A stretch of DNA of 60,021 nt from Clostridia bacterium. GTDB lineage: Bacteria; Bacillota; Peptococcia; DRI-13; SM3-B62. Positions 35,801 through 44,782 of the stretch are shown in pieces (position 1 is the first letter of the stretch; the number at the start of each line of letters is the position of its first letter). Made by a program: the position numbers and the translations under genes. The notes beneath the pieces are model-generated. The model did not search any database and was not told where the DNA came from. It was given only the letters and a program-made list of their open reading frames with translations. The stretch lies in assembly GCA_018432615.1 (NCBI GenBank), contig JAHDSQ010000015.1, positions 1 to 60,021 of the forward strand. The letters run 5' to 3'.

Positions 35801-38595
35801 CCGCTAATATAAGCGGCATTGACACTAGAGCCGCCTATATCAATAATCAGACGGGGAGTTCCACTGACAGTGACATTTTCACTAAAATTGACGGTGAAAT
35901 CCAAGTTCTGCCCAGCAGTGTACGTTGCGTTGGAGGGAACGCTCACAGAGGTAACCAACGGTGCTGTTGTATCTGCCGCTCGGGTTATGGTTACGGTATA
36001 ATACTTCACCGTTGTCGTATCCTGTGCCGTAACCTTGATATAGGCTACAGTGTTACCTACTGCTAGAGGAAGGGTATCTGCACCTGTGATTTCTGTGGTG
36101 AAAGCCGCATTAGAGTACAGCTTGAAGGTTGCATTTGCCGCCACTGCAATATCTCCCAGGGCTAATGTGGATTTGGCATTGGCCACGTCCAACTCCCAAG
36201 CTATGGCATTTCCTGCATCCGCGCCACTTTGTGCTCCCGGAGTTGCATCCGTTAGCGCTGCTACAGTTGTCAGATCTGCGTTGCTGCTTGCTGTTGCAAA
36301 GGCATTACTGTCATTGTTCACCACAGTTACAGCATAACTATTCGGGGCGTATGCTGCTGTCGCAGCGCCGGTGGGAAGGTAGAAGGTCAGCAAACCAACG
36401 TCCGTGGTCTTGACGCCTGTCAAGCCATAGCCAGAAGCTGCCGATCCTCCCAGGGTCAAACTGCCGCCACTTACATCTGTTACGGCACTGATACCTGGTA
36501 GCGTGAGCGTGGTTTTGTAGACGGGCGTTGTGCCGTCAGCTTTGGTCAACTTCCCAGCAGTATTACCTGTCACTGTGTCAGTAATACTGCCGCCACTGAT
36601 TCGGATATTTCTTGAGCCGGTAATAGTACCACCTATGCTACATCCACCATTGACTCCTATGAGTGTGCCCCCGCTGATGTTAACATTCGTACCGCCAGTA
36701 ATATCGTTGGACCTACTACCGCCGTAAATTGTATTCGCGAACGTGCCGCCGTTAATGTTAACATTCGTACTGCCGGCAATATCTCCAACCCATGTGCCTC
36801 CATGGATAATACCACTGAACGTGCCGCCGTTAATGGTAATATTCGTATTACCATTAACATTGGTACCACCACTATACTTCCCGCCGCCATAAACGGAGGT
36901 GAATGTGCCGCCGCTAATGATAATATTCGTACTTTGGGTAGTAGCGGGATCGTTAGCACTGTCAGTGCCGCCATAAACGTATTTTAACGTACCGCCGCCA
37001 ATAGTTACATTTGTGTTACCTGTAACATCGCCATCTTCAGAGCCTCCGTGGACTTCCGTGTCGACCGTACCGCCGCTGATAGTAACATTCGTATTACCTA
37101 TAACATTGGTATAACTAGAGCCTCCGTAGACTTTAGTGGCCTGACCGCCCCTCATGGTGACATACGTATCGCCGGTAACCGGGTAAAATTTCCCACCGCC
37201 CATTAGATTTTGAACTTTACCACCGAGCATAGTAATTTGGGTGTTACCTACCAACGCAGCTACGGTTCCTTTTCCACCGTAAATATTGTAAGTCGAGAGG
37301 TCGTAGCCACCGTTAGATGCGCTCGGCGCGCTCAGCCCAAGTAAACTGAGATCAACAATTGTATCTGTTCCAGGTTCGTACATACCAATAACACCATTAT
37401 CTAAATAGATATTGGATAATAAGGGAAATGCATCGCTGACCTTGTCAATGATAATCGTGTTGCCATTGGCATAAATATCCTTATTATTAATTCCCTCCCC
37501 AATCGAAAACTCCTCAGCCGCTAAGGCCGCTGTAAATGCCACACCTGATATTGCAGAGATATTCCCTGCTACATCCACGGCATATACTTTATATTCTGTT
37601 CCATTTGTGACGCCTATATTATTGGGCAATATTGCTATTGTCGTATTGGTAGCTGCGCCCGCTGAGGCCGCACTTCCTATCGCGGCACCGGTGATTGCAC
37701 CTATTGTGTTTCCTGTTCCTGATGGTACTACATATAATGTGCCTGTTGCTTCACTGCTTATGGCTACTACATTAAACCCTGCTGCTTTCTCTGCTGCACT
37801 GACCAGCGCATCACCACCTGCAGTTGTTCCTGCTACGATTGTGGCGGTTGGAGAAGTATGGTCAAAGGTATAGCTTTCTCCGCCTGTATAGCCTCCGCTT
37901 ATATCCATATTTGCAGTATTCTTTATTCCTGTTCCGCTATTATTTAAATCCAGTCGCATCGTACCGTCGCCGGTGATTGATTGAATTAATACATCATAGG
38001 TAGTTCCGCTGACTTCTGTTACCGTTGCTATTGTTCCAGCTGTTCCTGATGTTGTTAGTCCAAAGTCAGTGGTATCTACTCCGGTAACAGGTTCACTGAA
38101 TATCACCCTATAGGTGACTTCAGTTGCATTGGTTGTTGCTGAGGCAGGAGTTTGGCGTGAGATGGAGTTCACCTGCGTTGATAGCAATCCACCTCCAGTG
38201 ATAACGAGGGTTGATTGAAGTCCATCAATATCCCAATTATATATGCCTATGTAATAAGTTTGACCAGCTGTAAGATTCCATGTCATACTGAAATTTTGAT
38301 CTAGAAAGTCATCATTGTCACATAATTGCATGCCACTTTCATCGTAAAGAGTACCCACTGTATCCACAACACCTGTTGTTTTGATGGTATATTCACCGCT
38401 AATTGCGGGCACAAATCTAAAATTACGCTCGGCTGGGTAGCTAACGATATCAGTAGGTGATGTAGTAATTAAGGGCGTAGTGATATCTTTTGTCATTCCT
38501 CCCTCAATCGCTGCATAGACATTTGCACTTGGCAGCACAAATAACATTAGCATTACCAAAGCAATAATTACTTTGTATCTTTTTTTCATTTTCAT
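32815..38595 (-). CDS. Giant secreted multi-domain surface protein
   Basis: 1926 residues from the ATG six bases after AAAGGA, giving a signal peptide MKMKKRYKVIIALVMLMLFV ending near ANVYA. Order: pre-peptidase-like beta domain (about 40-135); Ig-like domain (VNSISRQTPASATTNATEVT); a solenoid-like block (about 420-680) of repeated NTNVTISGGT / VYGGS units; Ig/cadherin-like domains with KYYTVTITRA and KTYTIKVTRA; two near-identical chitobiase-like domains (YYTTDGTDPTTAS); a Ser/Gly-rich linker; and two copper-amine-oxidase N-like repeats (NNRTFVPLRFIGEALGA, SGRTMVPLRYISETFGA) at the C-terminus, often used for wall attachment. Probably adhesion or carbohydrate binding. Largest gene of the island. 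Confidence 0.88.
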   Translation of the reverse strand: MKMKKRYKVIIALVMLMLFVLPSANVYAAIEGGMTKDITTPLITTSPTDIVSYPAERNFRFVPAISGEYTIKTTGVVDTVGTLYDESGMQLCDNDDFLDQNFSMTWNLTAGQTYYIGIYNWDIDGLQSTLVITGGGLLSTQVNSISRQTPASATTNATEVTYRVIFSEPVTGVDTTDFGLTTSGTAGTIATVTEVSGTTYDVLIQSITGDGTMRLDLNNSGTGIKNTANMDISGGYTGGESYTFDHTSPTATIVAGTTAGGDALVSAAEKAAGFNVVAISSEATGTLYVVPSGTGNTIGAITGAAIGSAASAGAATNTTIAILPNNIGVTNGTEYKVYAVDVAGNISAISGVAFTAALAAEEFSIGEGINNKDIYANGNTIIIDKVSDAFPLLSNIYLDNGVIGMYEPGTDTIVDLSLLGLSAPSASNGGYDLSTYNIYGGKGTVAALVGNTQITMLGGKVQNLMGGGKFYPVTGDTYVTMRGGQATKVYGGSSYTNVIGNTNVTISGGTVDTEVHGGSEDGDVTGNTNVTIGGGTLKYVYGGTDSANDPATTQSTNIIISGGTFTSVYGGGKYSGGTNVNGNTNITINGGTFSGIIHGGTWVGDIAGSTNVNINGGTFANTIYGGSRSNDITGGTNVNISGGTLIGVNGGCSIGGTITGSRNIRISGGSITDTVTGNTAGKLTKADGTTPVYKTTLTLPGISAVTDVSGGSLTLGGSAASGYGLTGVKTTDVGLLTFYLPTGAATAAYAPNSYAVTVVNNDSNAFATASSNADLTTVAALTDATPGAQSGADAGNAIAWELDVANAKSTLALGDIAVAANATFKLYSNAAFTTEITGADTLPLAVGNTVAYIKVTAQDTTTVKYYTVTITRAADTTAPLVTSVSVPSNATYTAGQNLDFTVNFSENVTVSGTPRLIIDIGGSSVNAAYISGSGTSALVFRYTIVNENDSDGIAVNSPLDANGSTIKDVALNDLTNWALVGVGSTTNVLVDARPPILSATSSSGETATSAGINFTSDEAGTYYYLVYAATDAVPSSATVRAQGAAVKKGTAAALAAANSVSINGLTASTAYKAYVIVEDVVLNKSEVSTIAFTTAVAPVQATPTFSPGAGEIAYGSTVTISSAGADAIYYTTDGTDPTTASTNQAATPLVINSAVTVKAIAVKAGMTNSAIGSAAYTQAVATAPSAIALAGGGANPVGGVTNVVIPAAGATDTTGAITGWVTGTNDKIKLTVTDAGGTSAITVNGAAYTSGADYTIASVGDLTIVVTTTEAGKVTGVRTFTVSVAAAPVQATPTFSPGAGAIAYGSTVTISSAGADAIYYTTDGTDPTTASTNQATTPLVINAPVIVKAIAVKAGMTNSAIGSAAYTQAASANLTGLVLSGTPGNYTFAGGTYTYDGVTVANGVASITVTPTGAGTITVDGTPVATTVASGAIPLDAGVEKTITVVATETGKTAKTYTIKVTRAVPPTTYTMTVITDQTLTAVTAGYGAGTQETKTLTITRTGTGDLASVATALSGANAGSFTITQPAVTTLNNGTPNTTFTVKANDGLAVGTYTATVTVSATNMTNVTFTVTQVVNSSSGGGDSGEGSSGGGGNQLPALIAPILTDIMTQDEQKLEISLQKTGEAKIDLVSTGTGQANITGNVLNQLSELSKPLTVTGQGVSLQFDPDSLQTTQVVGQSNTTVQIGAAAVTSQEQLDILAAAPLGESTGIFQVGGQVFNFTAQVSTTTGGATNTENVSTFSQPVAVTIDLSGLVLTDEQISGLSGARLEKDADGNVVPVFLGGSYDPVTKTITFYTDRFSIYTVLQKNGLVVLNLTIGNTITKLNGQDKAIDVPPTLINNRTFVPLRFIGEALGATFDWNDKTKTVTFQSGSQRLALTVGSTIPGMDTQPTIVSGRTMVPLRYISETFGAQVMWFPASRSVSVVK

Positions 38596-38733
38596 GACCA
38601 TTCCTTTCACTCTTTTATACCTTTTTGTGTATTCCTCATGATTGTTGGAATTGCTTGATCCAAAAGCCAATTATAATAAGGAATATTCTGTGCCGCCGGT
38701 AATGCTTGTTGAATGACAATTTTGTGTGAAAAT

Positions 38734-38776
38734 AAAGAAGCTATACCTCAAATTACTTTGGCTGTATAGCTTCTTT
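38734..38776 (-). terminator. Terminator of the repeat lipoprotein gene
   Basis: AAAGAAGCTATAC and GTATAGCTTCTTT, a 13-bp perfect stem with a 17-base loop, followed on the minus strand by TATTTT. Separates the lipoprotein gene from the giant surface gene. Confidence 0.8.
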
Positions 38777-38796
38777 GGTTGTCAATTTCACTCTAG

Positions 38797-39420
38797 TTAC
38801 TTTAAGGGAACAGCAACCGCTTCTTTATAAGCCTGTAAATCTTGAATTAACCCATCAAGATCTGCACTCATTACATCGGCATCAATGTTTTTTGCCTGTT
38901 CTGGATCTTCAATGAGGGCTTTTATTTTTTCAATTTCGTCGGCAAGCCCATTATGTATTTTTAGAAATTCTGCGTCATCGTTCCAGCCATTTGCCTCTAC
39001 GAGCTTTGCTGCCTCATTAAAAATATCCGCAGCCTGATTATACTTTTTCGTAACCTCTGTAAGGTCTGGAGCACTGTCTAAGGGAACAGCAACCGCTTCT
39101 TTATAAGCCTGTAAATCTTGAATTAACCCATCAAGATCTGCACTCATTACATCGACATCAATGTTTTTTGCCTGTTCTGGATCTTCAATGAGGGCTTTTA
39201 TTTTTTCAATTTCGTCGGCGAGCCCATTATGTATTTTTAGAAATTCTGCGTCATCGTTCCAGCCATTTGCATTCACAAGCTCTGCTGCCTCATTAAAAAT
39301 ATCCGCAGCCTGATTATACTTTTTCGTAACCTCTGTAAGGTCTGGACCGTTGCCGCCGCATCCGGCAAGCAGAAAAACTGATAAAACAAGCATAAGTAAA
39401 ATAGAAATATTTTTTTTCAC
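38797..39420 (-). CDS. Lipoprotein with two tandem 92-residue repeats
   Basis: 207 residues from GTG 39420, eight bases after GGAGGG. Signal peptide and lipobox LLAGC, then two almost identical repeats starting PDLTEVTKKYNQAADIF and ending YKEAVAVPL. Each repeat is helical with a NANGWNDDAEF core. The unknown 45-kb remnant shares this core (YNEVAALAVKNGW). Transcribed away from the GHKL kinase at 39.6 kb, with a LytTR site and a matched -10 box upstream. Exported; function unknown. Confidence 0.85.
   Translation of the reverse strand: MKKNISILLMLVLSVFLLAGCGGNGPDLTEVTKKYNQAADIFNEAAELVNANGWNDDAEFLKIHNGLADEIEKIKALIEDPEQAKNIDVDVMSADLDGLIQDLQAYKEAVAVPLDSAPDLTEVTKKYNQAADIFNEAAKLVEANGWNDDAEFLKIHNGLADEIEKIKALIEDPEQAKNIDADVMSADLDGLIQDLQAYKEAVAVPLK
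38804..39346. repeat. 276-bp tandem duplication inside the lipoprotein gene
   Basis: Copies at 38804-39070 and 39080-39346, offset 276 bp, nearly identical with only a few substitutions (for example in AELVNANGW versus AKLVEANGW). In frame, so a recent duplication that doubled the protein domain. Confidence 0.9.
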
Positions 39421-39470
39421 GCTATTTTCCCTCCACAATAGTTTTATTTTCAGTGCACCTGATATAGGTA

Positions 39471-39539
39471 ACTATAAACTATAAGTCGCTACTGCATTTC
39501 ACCCTCTGCATGAGATGTAGTTTTTTCGTCATGAAATGT
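39471..39539 (-). promoter_or_regulatory. LytTR-type direct-repeat site 2 with -10 box
   Basis: Minus strand: ACATTTCATG and ACATCTCATG (39539-39509), 21 bp start to start. The -10 box TATAGT (39476-39471) begins exactly 33 bp from the edge of the near repeat, with no good -35. Drives the repeat lipoprotein. Confidence 0.82.
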
Positions 39540-39621
39540 AATTTCAGCCATTTCTTTGTGACTGTTCTGTTATAATAGAACTTGCCACCGAGGCCAAAAG
39601 GTTGATAGGGGATAAAATATT

Positions 39622-40890
39622 ATGATGGATTATATAAGGTCTCTTCTTAGCTTTATTTTCGCAATCAGCGTGATGTGTATGCTCTTGGATTGCGAAATCA
39701 AATACAAGAAGCACCGTTATCTGTTGGGGTTTTACGTAGCTGTCGTACTAGTTTTCGATATGCTTGTTTTACTCAATTTCGGGTATGCATATTTTATGAA
39801 GCTTTATCCCCTGCTTGTCCACCTTCCGACATTTATAGCGTTTTTGTTTGTTTCAAAATTCAAACCAATAAAGGTATTTTTTATTCTTTTGACACTTGTC
39901 GCTATCAGCACATCGTTTTCTATTGTAGGTCTCCTTATTTCATTATTTTTTGACTCCAGTAGGGAAATCGTGAACATTGTTTGCTATATTCTGTATCTAC
40001 CCACCGGTGTTATTGTTTACAAATATTTACGTCCCTCTTTCCTTTATATGATGCACAACACAGATAAAGGCTGGTTAGGATTTTGTATTATTCCGCTTAC
40101 ATACTATATGCTTGTTTATTCTATTGCAAAATATGATTTGGACAATCTAGTTAGTGATTGGGTTGTAAGGGACGCTGTGTTACTCTCTATTTTGACTACT
40201 TCAGCTTATTATCTGATTCTACGATTTTTCAAACAAACCAGAGAACATCTCCTCCTAAAAAACGAACAGGATTTATTGAAAACACAAGTAACAGCAGCAC
40301 AGGTGCATTTGAAATCCTTGCAAGACTCACAACAAAAAACAATCATTTATCGCCACGATATGCACCATCATTTGAATCTGATCAATTCCTATCTAACTGA
40401 CAACAACCAAGTGGCTGCACAAAGATATATTGCCGAGGTTGAAAATTGCATTGAAGATGTTATGGTTGAAAAATATTGCAACAATTATACGGTTAATTTG
40501 ATCGTATCTTCCTATATTGACAAGGCCAAAAATGAAGGAATTACAGTCGAAACCCAGATCAATCTCCCGGAGAAAACCGCCATATCCGACATGGACCTTT
40601 GCGTTGTTTTTGCCAATGCCCTAGAAAATGCGATTAATGCCTGTAAAAACATTCCGAACTCAAAAGACAGAACCTTAAAAATCCTCTGCAAGACCAAAAG
40701 CAATAAGCCCTTCATCCAAATCACCAACAGCTATGGAGGAAAGGTAGTGTTTGTGGACAGCATGCCTGTAAACACTGAGGAAAATCATGGTCTGGGAACG
40801 AAAAGCATTGCTGCAGTAGCCCAGAAATACGGCGGCATGTATTCCTTCACTGCCCAAGATGGATTATTTCAGACCAGTATTATACTGTAA
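39622..40890 (+). CDS. GHKL-type sensor histidine kinase (AgrC-like)
   Basis: 422 residues. Six to seven membrane helices to about residue 205, coiled-coil linker, His box IIYRHDMHHHLNLINSYL, N box DLCVVFANALENAINA, G box ENHGLGTKSI. Sister of the kinase at 31.5 kb. Divergent from the repeat lipoprotein with LytTR site 2 between them. Probably phosphorylates the LytTR regulator at 43.9 kb. ATG 39622 follows GGGGAT; the next codon is also ATG. Confidence 0.92.
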   Translation: MMDYIRSLLSFIFAISVMCMLLDCEIKYKKHRYLLGFYVAVVLVFDMLVLLNFGYAYFMKLYPLLVHLPTFIAFLFVSKFKPIKVFFILLTLVAISTSFSIVGLLISLFFDSSREIVNIVCYILYLPTGVIVYKYLRPSFLYMMHNTDKGWLGFCIIPLTYYMLVYSIAKYDLDNLVSDWVVRDAVLLSILTTSAYYLILRFFKQTREHLLLKNEQDLLKTQVTAAQVHLKSLQDSQQKTIIYRHDMHHHLNLINSYLTDNNQVAAQRYIAEVENCIEDVMVEKYCNNYTVNLIVSSYIDKAKNEGITVETQINLPEKTAISDMDLCVVFANALENAINACKNIPNSKDRTLKILCKTKSNKPFIQITNSYGGKVVFVDSMPVNTEENHGLGTKSIAAVAQKYGGMYSFTAQDGLFQTSIIL

Positions 40891-40959
40891 TGAACTTAAT
40901 TTTCATTTAAGGATTCTTTAAGGATTCTAGTGTCGCAGAATACCCTGTCCCGTCCTTAA

Positions 40960-41010
40960 CGAACAAGTGCATGGTCAGAGAATATTGACCATGCACTTGT
41001 TCGTTTTTTT
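40960..41010 (+). terminator. Terminator of the second GHKL kinase
   Basis: CGAACAAGTGCATGGTCA and TGACCATGCACTTGTTCG, an 18-bp perfect stem, followed by TTTTTTT. Also able to end the convergent lipoprotein transcript. Confidence 0.92.
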
Positions 41011-41048
41011 AAACTACGAGATAGGGGGGTAAATTCCTTACTGGGTAT

Positions 41049-42023
41049 CTACACACCTAAGTCTTTCTTCATGGACTCAGCCTTTGTTAAAAATTCTTCA
41101 ATCTTGGCATCAGATTCATCTAACACAGCAAAGGCAGCATCTACTTCAGCTTCAGTAGCAGGTTGCGTCAAAACTTCAAATAATTGTGCATATGCATCTT
41201 TTCTTAATTCGACAGCCTGAATAAAAAGATTATGCACTTCTTGAACTTCCGTCGTTTGTGGCGTGTAAGCTTTCATTTTTTCAAGCAAGGCATTATTCTT
41301 TGCAGGAAGGGTTTCTGATAATGCTTTTGCTAAAATCTTACTATCTGCAGTTAAGGCCGCCTCTGTATAGATTTCCTGGATAGCTCTATCTTCAGGTTCA
41401 AAAATTGTACCGAAATTATTATAGAGATATTCTGAAAAATCGTCTTTTACAGAGGTGCCAGCTGAAGTACTTGCAGATGTACTATCAGGGGTACTAGCAA
41501 TCGTTATGCTGTCGATACAAGCTTGTAGATTTTTATAAAGTGCGCCATCTGTTTTATCTTTTCCATAAACAAAATTTACAAGATAATTATTCGTGTCATC
41601 AGTAACCATAACAAGTGTAAGTGTAACCTCATCGCCTTCGGGAGTTGTTAAATTTTGCTGAGATACAACCGCTTCCTTACCGTTGATTTTTATGCCATTT
41701 TCAAAGCTTGTTACTACAACATCGTCATATTTACTTTGGTACATTGCTAAAACCTTTTCCTCTGTCGCGCTCGAAAGTGGGTCTCCACCAATTTCTGTAA
41801 CGCCAAAGGCTGCAGTATCACCTGTTTCCATGTTAGCATAGGCACCATTGTCTTGCTTTGTCATATCGCTTGGAAGCTTAAGGCTAATGCCTTGCTCTGT
41901 GGTGACATCAACCAAACTCACAGCTTCGGCAGTAGTACTGGCTTCTCCACCACAACCAGCAAAGCTAACAACTATGACCAATAATAGTGCGATGGTCATC
42001 GTTAGTGTAATAATTTTTTTCAT
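41049..42023 (-). CDS. Lipoprotein, intact member of the island family
   Basis: 324 residues from the second of two adjacent ATGs (six bases after AAGGGAG). Signal peptide and lipobox SFAGC. N-terminal domain (about 35-165): a mixed alpha/beta unit with GISLKLPSDMTKQ and INGKEAVVS, PsbP/DcrB-like in layout but not assignable. Ser/Thr linker, then a helical domain (about 185-324) rich in Glu/Lys. Fragment copy at 31.1 kb. Only 33 bp after the CAO/CBM gene, so probably expressed from its promoter at 43.7 kb. Confidence 0.82.
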   Translation of the reverse strand: MKKIITLTMTIALLLVIVVSFAGCGGEASTTAEAVSLVDVTTEQGISLKLPSDMTKQDNGAYANMETGDTAAFGVTEIGGDPLSSATEEKVLAMYQSKYDDVVVTSFENGIKINGKEAVVSQQNLTTPEGDEVTLTLVMVTDDTNNYLVNFVYGKDKTDGALYKNLQACIDSITIASTPDSTSASTSAGTSVKDDFSEYLYNNFGTIFEPEDRAIQEIYTEAALTADSKILAKALSETLPAKNNALLEKMKAYTPQTTEVQEVHNLFIQAVELRKDAYAQLFEVLTQPATEAEVDAAFAVLDESDAKIEEFLTKAESMKKDLGV

Positions 42024-42056
42024 CATAATCTCCCTTGATATAAGTTTAATGTTTTT

Positions 42057-43604
42057 CTATTCAGTTACAAAATCAATATAATCTATGTAAATTAGGTCAT
42101 CAGAACCAAGACGAACCATAACCTCTGCGTCTTTTGGAATTTCAACATTGAATGTAATTTCTTGATAATCATTATATCCATGCGTGTTCGGAAAATTAAA
42201 CGTATCAATTTTTTCCCCATTAACATATAAATTTACATTTCTTGTATTTTTAATATTTGCATATCCAAAAGTTAAAGAAGTAGCAGAAGGACTATTTTTA
42301 AAAGTAACCGAACCATCAGCGTATTCGAATTCTACAGCTTCTCCGCCGCTAATACGTTTAATAGGAGCTTTGTAAGCGAAATATATATCTCCATCTTCAG
42401 CTTCTAATCTAACATATTTAGGAGGTACAACAGAGGCAATTGCTGTATCAACCGTAATTGTATTTGTTACGCCATCCCAACCAACTCCGATACCGAACAC
42501 CTCTGCAATATCACGCAACTTGAAATAGTTGTTGCCGCCGATATTGTAAGCTGTAAATGACGTTTCTTTGCCGTTTACATAGATTTTTGATTTGGTAGCC
42601 GTAGCGGTTTTTGCCTTGCCGTCACCTTTTGAAAGCTCGCCGCCCACAGCATTGTACGCTTTTTGGCTGGTAAGGGTGATAGCGTTTGTCGCATTGTCAT
42701 ATCCTACTGCAAACTGCTTGCTCGTACCCGATACCACTTTCGCAAGGTCCCGGAGTTTAAAGTAATTGTTCCCGGCAATGCTATAAGCTTCAAAAGAGAC
42801 CTTTTTGCCATTCACCAGCACCGTGGACGCGGTGGGAGTGGCTGTAAGCCCTTGGGCGAATGGCACACCGTTACTTAATCCAGAGTCTGCCATCAAGGCT
42901 TTCGCTTCTGCTTCCGTTACGACATAAAAAGCAATATTGCTTCCTAGATCATGAAACTCGTCAGGGAATGGGTATATTTGGAATGTCCCATGATCATTTA
43001 TCGTCTTTTTAAATGTATATGTTTGTGCCTTATCGCCGCCCCACATTTGGTAAAAATACGATTTCCCTCCTCTTACCGTTAGCAACGGGGTCGTTCCTGG
43101 GAATGCATGAGTCCAATCCTGTTGGTGTTGAAAGTATCCAGTAGCTCCTAACTCTATAGTCATTTTAGAACCTTCAACAACAGGGATAAGCTTAATTTGA
43201 GATTTTTTTTCAGGACCAAAACTTTCTCCAAATTCAATTATAGTTTGAGCAATTTTTTCTCTCGGTACAATGACCATTTCTCCTCCCTGATATGAGTGGA
43301 CCTTGTATCCTGTTATAGGAACGTTGTCACCCGGTTTGTTAGGGGAATAATCAGGATGTCCTATAAATGGATAGGTGTAACCATAAGCGTCTGGTAACGT
43401 TGCAAGCTTTACATGATCATCGTCAATTTGTTCACCCACCACTCCAGTAAGTGTTATTTTTATAGTGCCCTCTAAGTTAATATTAGTTAGATTAACATCC
43501 CACTGTAGTGTTGCGTAGTCTTTGACAGCGGCAAAGCAAGTACTTACCATAAGCACGGACATAACAAACATCATAATAATTAAAACAACTAACTTCTTTT
43601 TCAT
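42057..43604 (-). CDS. Secreted protein with copper-amine-oxidase-like and CBM-like domains
   Basis: 515 residues with signal peptide MKKKLVVLIIMMFVMSVLMV ending near CFA. N-terminal beta domain of unknown type (about 25-240), containing a membrane-attack-like pattern I cannot name. Then two copper-amine-oxidase N-like repeats (VLVNGKKVSFEAYSIAGNNY, KIYVNGKETSFTAYNIGGNN, each followed by FKLRDLAKVV/FKLRDIAEVF) and a C-terminal CBM6-like beta sandwich (YVRLEAEDGDIYF, NVNLYVNGEKID, DDLIYIDYIDF). First gene of an operon with the lipoprotein; LytTR site 3 and a TATAAT lie upstream. Confidence 0.85.
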   Translation of the reverse strand: MKKKLVVLIIMMFVMSVLMVSTCFAAVKDYATLQWDVNLTNINLEGTIKITLTGVVGEQIDDDHVKLATLPDAYGYTYPFIGHPDYSPNKPGDNVPITGYKVHSYQGGEMVIVPREKIAQTIIEFGESFGPEKKSQIKLIPVVEGSKMTIELGATGYFQHQQDWTHAFPGTTPLLTVRGGKSYFYQMWGGDKAQTYTFKKTINDHGTFQIYPFPDEFHDLGSNIAFYVVTEAEAKALMADSGLSNGVPFAQGLTATPTASTVLVNGKKVSFEAYSIAGNNYFKLRDLAKVVSGTSKQFAVGYDNATNAITLTSQKAYNAVGGELSKGDGKAKTATATKSKIYVNGKETSFTAYNIGGNNYFKLRDIAEVFGIGVGWDGVTNTITVDTAIASVVPPKYVRLEAEDGDIYFAYKAPIKRISGGEAVEFEYADGSVTFKNSPSATSLTFGYANIKNTRNVNLYVNGEKIDTFNFPNTHGYNDYQEITFNVEIPKDAEVMVRLGSDDLIYIDYIDFVTE

Positions 43605-43656
43605 TTAAAATCCTCCCTTTATTTATGGTGCCAGCCTCTACTTCATGCTCAGCGTT

Positions 43657-43725
43657 ATTATAAAAGAAAAGGCGACTCATATGTTCATCGCCTGCATGAG
43701 ATGTCGTTTTTGCTTCATGAAATGT
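43657..43725 (-). promoter_or_regulatory. LytTR-type direct-repeat site 3 with TATAAT
   Basis: Minus strand: ACATTTCATG and ACATCTCATG (43725-43695), 21 bp start to start; TATAAT (43662-43657) starts exactly 33 bp from the near repeat. The -35 position reads AACATA, poor, as expected for an activator-dependent promoter. Confidence 0.85.
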
Positions 43726-43896
43726 AAGTTTTGATATTTTCTAACTAACGACTATGGTAGATTAATAGAAGCCAACCGCTATCATAATGTCTCTACAATT
43801 ACTAACCTTGTCAGCCTCAGAAAGTCTCAATCCACTTGAAATAACACGATCGTTATTTTGAAGCCCTAAGATATAGGTATTTCTTGCGGCGAATTC

Positions 43897-43905
43897 TGGT
43901 ATAAT
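43897..43905 (+). promoter_or_regulatory. Extended -10 promoter of the LytTR regulator
   Basis: TGGTATAAT, an extended -10 element, 34 bases before the ATG of the response regulator. No convincing -35. Confidence 0.55.
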
Positions 43906-43938
43906 GTAGAGCGTGGCACAAAATATTGAGGTGACAGC

Positions 43939-44667
43939 ATGAAAATTGCTATATGTGATGACAACAAGCAAGAACTCTTATTGATCACTGGCCTTGTGAA
44001 CGAATTTTCAGACTGCAATTCTGCAGAAAATAAAATAGAAATTAAGAGTTTTACTAGCAGTATAGAATTACTGAGCCAGCTAGAAAACGGTAGAAATTTT
44101 GATGTTTTTATTTTGGACATCATTATGCCTATCCTAAATGGTATCCAGCTAGCCGCCGAGATCAGAAACAAGGATCAGGTGGGCAAAATCATATTTTTGA
44201 CTTCATCCTCGGAATTTGCCGTGGATTCATACTCTGTAGATGCTTTTAACTATCTGATAAAGCCCATACAAAAAGATAAGCTCTTTACTATTTTAGAAAA
44301 AGCCTGCCTCGATATTTCCAGCGACCTGCAACAATATATCGTTGTAAAAACGCAAAACGGCTTGTCCAAGGTCTTCCTCCACGAGCTGCTCTATGTTGAG
44401 GTAATCCGAAGAACTATATATTTATATCTAAAAAGCGGGATTGTATTAAAAAGCACCAGTACGATATCTCAAATTGAAGCTATCTTATTACAAGATATAC
44501 GTTTCATCAAACCTCATCGCTCCTATATCGTCAACTTAAACTATATCAAGAACCTATCACAAGATGGCATTACGACGACAAGTGACTTGCTTATACCTAT
44601 ATCAAGAAATGCTTTCAAGGAAGTAAAACAGGCCTATATCAACTATTCTTTTCAAGTGGAGGATTAA
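43939..44667 (+). CDS. LytTR-family response regulator (AgrA-like)
   Basis: 242 residues. Receiver with D7/D8, phosphorylation site D60 in DVFILDIIMPILNG and Lys in YLIKPIQKDKL. LytTR DNA-binding domain at about 135-240: YIVVKTQNGLSKVFLHELLY, FIKPHRSYIVNLNYIKNL. Proteins of this type bind pairs of 9-10 bp direct repeats 21 bp apart, exactly the spacing repeated four times in this island. The only regulator here, so probably served by the GHKL kinases. Confidence 0.94.
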   Translation: MKIAICDDNKQELLLITGLVNEFSDCNSAENKIEIKSFTSSIELLSQLENGRNFDVFILDIIMPILNGIQLAAEIRNKDQVGKIIFLTSSSEFAVDSYSVDAFNYLIKPIQKDKLFTILEKACLDISSDLQQYIVVKTQNGLSKVFLHELLYVEVIRRTIYLYLKSGIVLKSTSTISQIEAILLQDIRFIKPHRSYIVNLNYIKNLSQDGITTTSDLLIPISRNAFKEVKQAYINYSFQVED

Positions 44668-44782
44668 CAGGCGGGCATTCTTAATTTTTATCCCCGTTAT
44701 TTTTCATTTTGCAAAAATAATAGCAATTATCTTTTTCACATATTCATCCTCCATCAACACATTGTTCTTTGTTTCTGAAATA

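Noticed and set aside
36500..37250. Regularly spaced short repeats resembling a CRISPR array
   Set aside because: They are in-frame codons for the GGT/YGGS solenoid repeats of the giant surface protein, with unequal sequence and no constant spacer length.
39420..44667. A complete agr-like quorum-sensing locus
   Set aside because: AgrC/AgrA-like proteins are present, but no AgrB-like protease or AgrD-like peptide gene could be found on either strand.
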